From NCBI GenBank assembly GCA_031396835.1, contig JANNLO010000069.1, positions 1-38,818 of the forward strand: a stretch of 38,818 nt of DNA. The letters run 5' to 3'. Positions 33,940 through 38,818 of this stretch are shown here, in pieces. The position numbers were made by a program, and so were the translations under genes. Origin of the DNA: Snowella sp031396835. GTDB lineage: Bacteria > Cyanobacteriota > Cyanobacteriia > Cyanobacteriales > Microcystaceae. The notes beneath the pieces are model-generated. The model made no database searches, had not been told where the DNA came from, and saw only the letters and a program-made list of their open reading frames with translations. Within the stretch, counting starts at the first letter, position 1; every line of letters starts with the position of its first letter.

Positions 33940-36900
33940 ATGACTAACTCCAATACTAACTATCATCCCCTTTTACCGAAAACGACTCAAAATTTTTCAG
34001 GCGGCTCGGCGGCTGGTGAATGGAATGTGGATGGTGTGCCGCTTTTTAATCGTCTGGGAAATAGTCTCGATTTTGAATCGGGCAACCATAACGAGATTAA
34101 TTCGATTCCGAGTCCCTGGTCGCGCGCTTTACAATTTATTTCAGCCATGCGGAACGATAGATATCCCAGCCGTGAATGGTTGATTGCTCAATATCGAGGT
34201 TTCTTGGCGGCGATCGCGCTTTCAGAAAATCTCAAACTTCCTTTACAGGCGATCAAAATTAATCTGAAGGATCATCAAAAAACAGAATTTGGGCGTTGTT
34301 TGGAAAAATTAAAGCCGAATGATCAGGATAATGTTTTTTCGGTGGCATTAGAGGACGGGGCTTGGTCTCAGCTTTATTTGTTTGAATCCGAGGGAACGGT
34401 GCTAGGTTTTACGAGTCCTGCGACTTTGATTGTACCGACGAGTCATCTCCGTAATAATCTCAGTCAACGGATTCCCTGGGTGAAAGGGAACTTTTTTGCT
34501 GATCCCATCAAGAATGGCTTAACTCAAACTCAAAAAGAGATTCTCGCGCCTTGGTTGCAAAATTTAAAGACAGAATTACTCCAAAATCCTGTCAATCAAA
34601 AATTAGCAGGAGAAGTTGGTGCTGAACTCGAAAAATTTCTTGAAGACCTGAACGTATCAAGGATTGAAACTTTTCAACCAACTGAGAAAGCTTTTCCCTT
34701 TGGTGAGGCGTTGGCTCCTGCTCCTTTGACGGCGTTGATTCCTGCTAAAGTTGTGGAGCAAGAGTCTAATGTGAAGGTTTTAGCTTCTAAGAGCTTAAAT
34801 CCAGCCAAACCGCTCTACATTATCGATCCAGACAAGCTTCCTGCCATGATGGGGCGAGATGCGCGGGATATTAATGTGATTGGTTCTTCTGCTTTAGCCA
34901 ATTTTGATCGGAGTTTACATCGAAATACAAACGCGCTGTTTTTGTTTCCTGATGAGTTGTTTACCAGTGAGTTGTTTTATACGCGCAGTAAGGGTTTGTT
35001 GCCTGGAACCTGGCTAGATCGCAAGTTAAATCTGGATGATTTGACGATTTTTCTGCCGTTGAATTCGATTTTGAAGGATTATTTCACGAGTCAGGATCTG
35101 GAGGCTCAGGTGCAATTTTCTTCGATTAATACGCCAGAAGGCCCAGGGGTCAAGGTTACGTTGGGTTTAACGTTGTCGGGTTTTAAGGAAACAACGACAT
35201 CGGGGCAAACGAATGTAAAAAACGTTAAATATCAGGTGACTAAGGATTTTTCGCTCAGAGCAGAGAATGAAATCAAGACGGCGTTTCCGACCCTTGCGCT
35301 TTGGCCGAATGTGCCACCAGGGAAATGGAAGGAATATTTTGTTTTTGTGGAAACTTCGGAGGATTTTGGCGGTTTGGCGTTTAAGATTGAGCAACCAACG
35401 GATAAAGCGACTCAGGAAACTCGCAAGTCTGGTCAGGAAAGTTATCAATATTGGAAGTGCGATCGCTATCCTGAGATTCTTTCCGCGATCGATGGGGATG
35501 CTCAGTTTTTGGGTTTATTGCCTTTGACTATTCCGAAGGTTCAAGCGAGTAGTGCGGGGACTTGGACAGTTGGGGTTGATTTTGGGACTTCTCTAACTAA
35601 TTTTTATATCCGCAAGGGCAACGGCCAACCAGAGCGTTTGAACTTACAGACGAATTTGTTAAAAGTTACGAAAGGTTTAGAAGATATTCAAGCTGTTACC
35701 TATCGAGAATTTTTTGTACCTGATATTTTTCTACCAGAAGGAAATAATCCACCCCTTGCTTCGATTTTAACAACCAGAGGATGGCAAGAAAGTATTGGTC
35801 AAATTCTCGATCCAATTAGTAATGCCCGCATTTATGTTTCTCGGTTAGATGTTTTTGACTTGAATAAGGACTATTTAAAGACGAATATTAAATGGCAAAA
35901 AGTTGAATACCAACGACCATTTCTTGGTCAATTACTCAGATTGATTGCCGCTCAAGCTGCTTCCGAAAATGTCCACACAATTGATTGGGGCATTTCCTAT
36001 CCTTCAGCATTCTCTCGTAAAGAGCGAAATGGTTATGCGAACACTTGGACAATTCTATTAGAAAAACTTACAGCCGTAACAGGTCAAATTCATAAACTTG
36101 CTGATTATGATCCCATCCGTACAGAAAGTATTGCTTTTGCTCAATTTTTTGCCGATGTACTAAATAAAAATTTTATTCATACAACCTGTGTCGATATTGG
36201 CGGCGGAACATCAGATATATCTGTTTGGCAGGAAAATACTCTCATTCATCAAGCTTCAGTTCCCTATGCTGGAAGAGATATTTTTCACCGCATTCTGCAA
36301 CCAAATCTAGCTTTTGTCGGGGATATTTTTGGATTACCTCCCCAAGCAGCTAATCGTTTCCGTCAAATATTTTCTGGAAAAACTAATTTCAATGCTGCTT
36401 TTGATACTTATTTACGATTTCAAGGTGAAAGACTCCGAACTGATTCGTATGTAATTAATGTCGGGAAACAACGCAATCGAGAGTTCAGAACATTGGTTGC
36501 TTTTGCATTAGGTGCTTTATATCACTATCTCGGCCTTGTTCAAAAACAGCTTAATCAGGAAGGTACATTAAAACGGAGAGATGATGTTACCTCCATATTA
36601 GTTGGTGGAAATGGTTCTCGTTTTCTGCACTGGTTAAGCACTAGTGGACAGTATGATCAAAATTCAGAGATAAACATTTTGCTGGATGGCATTTTGACAA
36701 AAGCCTCTGGATTAAAGAGCAATCCTGATCTGATAACAATTTCCATTTATCCAAAAGATGAAGCTTGTGGAGGTTTGGTTGTATCGCCTGATGGAGAAAA
36801 ACTTAAGGGTCTGGATCAAAAGCAAGAAGATTATCCTTTCTTGGGAGAAGCTTGTGAAATTAATGGTCAAAGCTTTACGGCGGATCAGCGTCTTAATTTA

Positions 36901-37212
36901 CCAAGTTCATGGGAAAATATTGAAGATTTTCGGATTACTTCTTTTAATGAGTTAGAGCGTTATGTTGCTAACTTTAATACAATTATTTCAGATGAAAAAA
37001 TTGAAGAAATTGATCCTCTCCGTAACTTCGGAAAGGGTGGGTTATTTTCTTTAACAAATGATTTACGAACACTTTTACAAACCTCTGTTACTCAAGTTTG
37101 TCTCCGTAAAAAAGGCCCTATCACAGAATTTGAACCAGAGCCTCCATTTTTGATCACAATTAAATCTTTATTAGATATTCTCGCTGATCAATGGTCTAAA
37201 ACAGCAAACTAA
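33940..37212 (+). CDS. Large protein with C-terminal Hsp70/actin-like ATPase domain
   Basis: A 1090-residue cytoplasmic protein. Residues 1 to about 535 match no family I know. An actin/Hsp70-type ATPase domain follows: phosphate-1 TWTVGVDFGTSLTNFYIRKG (Asp547), phosphate-2 TTCVDIGGGTSDISVW (Asp752), and the adenosine loop ILVGGNGSRFLHWL (about 886-899). There is no Hsp70 substrate domain or EEVD-type tail, so it is not a DnaK. Its size and N-terminal extension suggest a specialised ATPase working with the tubulin-like neighbour 173 bases upstream. The 5' half is richer in G+C (TTG and GCG codons) than the 3' half, possibly a mosaic. Confidence 0.85.
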   Translation: MTNSNTNYHPLLPKTTQNFSGGSAAGEWNVDGVPLFNRLGNSLDFESGNHNEINSIPSPWSRALQFISAMRNDRYPSREWLIAQYRGFLAAIALSENLKLPLQAIKINLKDHQKTEFGRCLEKLKPNDQDNVFSVALEDGAWSQLYLFESEGTVLGFTSPATLIVPTSHLRNNLSQRIPWVKGNFFADPIKNGLTQTQKEILAPWLQNLKTELLQNPVNQKLAGEVGAELEKFLEDLNVSRIETFQPTEKAFPFGEALAPAPLTALIPAKVVEQESNVKVLASKSLNPAKPLYIIDPDKLPAMMGRDARDINVIGSSALANFDRSLHRNTNALFLFPDELFTSELFYTRSKGLLPGTWLDRKLNLDDLTIFLPLNSILKDYFTSQDLEAQVQFSSINTPEGPGVKVTLGLTLSGFKETTTSGQTNVKNVKYQVTKDFSLRAENEIKTAFPTLALWPNVPPGKWKEYFVFVETSEDFGGLAFKIEQPTDKATQETRKSGQESYQYWKCDRYPEILSAIDGDAQFLGLLPLTIPKVQASSAGTWTVGVDFGTSLTNFYIRKGNGQPERLNLQTNLLKVTKGLEDIQAVTYREFFVPDIFLPEGNNPPLASILTTRGWQESIGQILDPISNARIYVSRLDVFDLNKDYLKTNIKWQKVEYQRPFLGQLLRLIAAQAASENVHTIDWGISYPSAFSRKERNGYANTWTILLEKLTAVTGQIHKLADYDPIRTESIAFAQFFADVLNKNFIHTTCVDIGGGTSDISVWQENTLIHQASVPYAGRDIFHRILQPNLAFVGDIFGLPPQAANRFRQIFSGKTNFNAAFDTYLRFQGERLRTDSYVINVGKQRNREFRTLVAFALGALYHYLGLVQKQLNQEGTLKRRDDVTSILVGGNGSRFLHWLSTSGQYDQNSEINILLDGILTKASGLKSNPDLITISIYPKDEACGGLVVSPDGEKLKGLDQKQEDYPFLGEACEINGQSFTADQRLNLPSSWENIEDFRITSFNELERYVANFNTIISDEKIEEIDPLRNFGKGGLFSLTNDLRTLLQTSVTQVCLRKKGPITEFEPEPPFLITIKSLLDILADQWSKTAN

Positions 37213-37221
37213 GGAAAAATC

Positions 37222-38532
37222 ATGAAAAAATCATTATTATCTATACTCATTACAACTACAAATCTTGTTGTACTAACTCTTCCTAGTTTGGCACAGGATT
37301 GTCCTCCTATTCCAACAGAAACTAGAAAAGTTACCGTAAAAACTAGTGATGCCACTCTTATAGAAGAACCGAAAATAGATGGACAAAAAAGCACTTTTAT
37401 TTACATCGAGAATAATGATAAACTTACTGTAGTCAAGGAAGAAGCAGTAAAAAATAATGAAAATTGTTTCTATGAAGTAATACCTGAGCAATTTAAACTT
37501 AGAAAGGAATTTCGCTCAGATAAACTTAAAGAGAATCAAGCTACTGAAGATAACAAAAAACGCAATTTTTGGATTGCTGGCAGCAATTTAAGTGAATTTC
37601 CTTTTGACTTGAAGGAGGCATCTTCTCAACTTAATTCATCCAATTCATCTAGCCAAAAGACGCAAACTAAAAACGAAGCTTTCGAGAAACCATCGATGAA
37701 TCAGACCGCAACAAAAGAATTTTCTATTCCTTTATGGTTAACCCTCACTTTGGCAGGAATTACAACAGTAAGTAGCCTGGGAACTTTATTTTTTAGTTCC
37801 CTTGTATTTTTGAGTCAGAAAAAAAAAATATCTGCAATAACTGATGACATACAAGAAATCAAAAAGAATATTCAACACATTCCTAACAATATTCTCCCTA
37901 AAATATTGTTAAATAACGATAATCAATTGGATTCATATTACAAAAGAACTAAGGCTAAATTTAAGTTGGTTTTAGATCAAATACAAGATCTAAAAAAACT
38001 CAATTTATCTGCATTATCAGTAACGAAATCTTCTTTGACTTTAACTCCTGTCAGTGATAATTTTGCTATTGTTACAACTAATAATAACCTTGATGATAGT
38101 AATACCATTTTATCCTCCCAAAATCATGAGGCAATGCTGATAGTTAATCAAAGGTTAGATGAAATTATTACAAATTTTAATTTGCACAATAAAGCTTATT
38201 TTAATGATCCTCAGTTTCAGCCTCTTAATCCATCTAAAGTATCAAGTCAAGGATATCTTGAAGAAGATGGTAGTCGTATGATTCAACTAGAAATATTAAA
38301 TGATATTACTCAAGCTATTTTTCTAAAATTTCTTCTGGATAAAGACAATTGGTTAATCCCTAATTTGGCCTCGCCCCATATAGGAAATATTCTCAAGATT
38401 TTAGAGGAGTATCCTGAGATTTTTTCTATTGCATCTGGAACAAATAAACTTACTTTAACTAAACCAGCAAAACTTAAAACTACTGAAAAAGGATTATGGG
38501 AAATTGCAGAAATAGGTGAGTTTGAAACATAA
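37222..38532 (+). CDS. Exported single-pass membrane protein with SH3-like and conserved C-terminal domains
   Basis: A 436-residue protein starting nine bases after the Hsp70-like gene with AAGGAAAAA as ribosome site. A signal peptide (LLSILITTTNLVVLTLPSLA) precedes a small domain (27-95; VTVKTSDATLIEEP, DKLTVVKEEAV) resembling bacterial SH3. A polar linker, a membrane helix (about 168-198, IPLWLTLTLAGITTVSSLGT) and a cytoplasmic coiled coil (about 200-260) come next. Residues 376-434 (WLIPNLASPHIGNILKILEE, LTKPAKLKTTEKGLWEIAE) repeat the domain seen in the 376-residue protein at 28990-30120. It would link periplasm and cytoplasm, in line with an envelope module. A paralogue starts 66 bases downstream. 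Confidence 0.72.
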   Translation: MKKSLLSILITTTNLVVLTLPSLAQDCPPIPTETRKVTVKTSDATLIEEPKIDGQKSTFIYIENNDKLTVVKEEAVKNNENCFYEVIPEQFKLRKEFRSDKLKENQATEDNKKRNFWIAGSNLSEFPFDLKEASSQLNSSNSSSQKTQTKNEAFEKPSMNQTATKEFSIPLWLTLTLAGITTVSSLGTLFFSSLVFLSQKKKISAITDDIQEIKKNIQHIPNNILPKILLNNDNQLDSYYKRTKAKFKLVLDQIQDLKKLNLSALSVTKSSLTLTPVSDNFAIVTTNNNLDDSNTILSSQNHEAMLIVNQRLDEIITNFNLHNKAYFNDPQFQPLNPSKVSSQGYLEEDGSRMIQLEILNDITQAIFLKFLLDKDNWLIPNLASPHIGNILKILEEYPEIFSIASGTNKLTLTKPAKLKTTEKGLWEIAEIGEFET

Positions 38533-38598
38533 AACTGAAATATCAAATTTGTCAAAATATTGTATTCATCTAAAGTAAATTGAGATAATTAATAATAT

Positions 38599-38818
38599 AT
38601 GAACATCAATAAAAAATTATCTTTGTTATTACTTATTGGAATAACTTTATCAATCCCGAAAATTACTCTAGCACAAAATAAAGATTGTCCAATATTACCC
38701 AGTAAAGATGTTATTCTGAGCGATTCTGAAACACCACTTTATAATCTACCAAGCTTAAACAGTCCTATTGTTTATATTATCAAAAAAAATCAGGCTTTTA
38801 GATTATTAGATCTTTCAG
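38599..38818 (+). CDS. Exported protein, partial, paralogue of the preceding gene
   Basis: The 73 codons visible before the window edge encode a signal peptide (KLSLLLLIGITLSIPKITLA) then CPILPSKDVILSDSETPLYN and VYIIKKNQAFRLLDLS. The arrangement DCP-I-x-P after the signal peptide, followed by an SH3-like stretch, parallels the start of the 436-residue protein just upstream, so it is probably a tandem duplicate. The rest lies outside the window. No membrane helix is seen yet. Confidence 0.65.
   Translation, partial: MNINKKLSLLLLIGITLSIPKITLAQNKDCPILPSKDVILSDSETPLYNLPSLNSPIVYIIKKNQAFRLLDLS

Noticed and set aside
33940..37212. DnaK-type chaperone
   Set aside because: The ATPase domain lies at the C-terminus after about 535 unrelated residues and there is no substrate-binding domain.

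Overview
The window looks like the chromosome of an AT-rich cyanobacterium, probably a unicellular type near Crocosphaera, Rippkaea, Gloeothece or Microcystis. This rests on the abundant cyanobacterial palindrome HIP1 (GCGATCGC), an SLH-domain iron-uptake porin, a slr1609-type acyl-ACP synthetase, DUF2854, DUF2808 and CGLD27 (DUF1230) proteins, and the order rpmH-rnpA-PH-yidC-jag-yqeK-rsfS. The genus is a guess; no rRNA or tRNA gene was seen.

Core part (1-21.6 kb). A porin gene runs off the left edge on the minus strand. A minus-strand corrinoid pair follows (a UPF0284 CobT-like protein, then cobyrinate a,c-diamide synthase), divergent from the acyl-ACP synthetase gene aas. Next are ylqD and eno, which converge on a hairpin terminator, then DUF2854 and DUF2808 genes. 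A plus-strand ribosome and membrane-biogenesis cluster follows: L34, RNase P protein, PH-domain protein, YidC, KH/R3H protein, YqeK, RsfS, CGLD27 and an asparaginase II. After it come a GAF/histidine kinase, a small ribbon-helix-helix-like protein, a short RecQ helicase, a PPP-family phosphatase and a ChrA transporter.

Accessory part (21.6-38.8 kb). The left arm (minus strand, about 21.6-27.2 kb) holds an LCAT-like lipase translationally coupled to a protein with a beta-sandwich, helical repeats and two XRE-type HTH domains. Downstream are a membrane protein joining a PIN-like domain to a type-1 periplasmic-binding domain, and a single-pass protein with a SPOR-like tail. A broken copy of the start of that last gene lies upstream of the lipase. 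A toxin-antitoxin pair and a Uma2-type nuclease separate the arms. The right arm (plus strand, about 29-38.8 kb) has a coiled-coil protein, a vWA lipoprotein, a four-TM protein, a tubulin-like GTPase, a 1090-residue protein ending in an Hsp70/actin-like ATPase, and two exported membrane proteins, the last cut by the window edge.

The right arm reads as one envelope-spanning module: a surface vWA adhesin or sensor, membrane partners, and two cytoskeleton-type NTPases inside. The left arm reads as a membrane sensor/effector set (ligand-binding domain outside, PIN-like domain inside, lipase, DNA-binding regulator). HIP1 sites are frequent across the core but absent from about 21.6 to 29.1 kb, which fits recent acquisition of the left arm and the toxin-antitoxin/Uma2 segment. 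These functional readings are inferences from domains and gene order.
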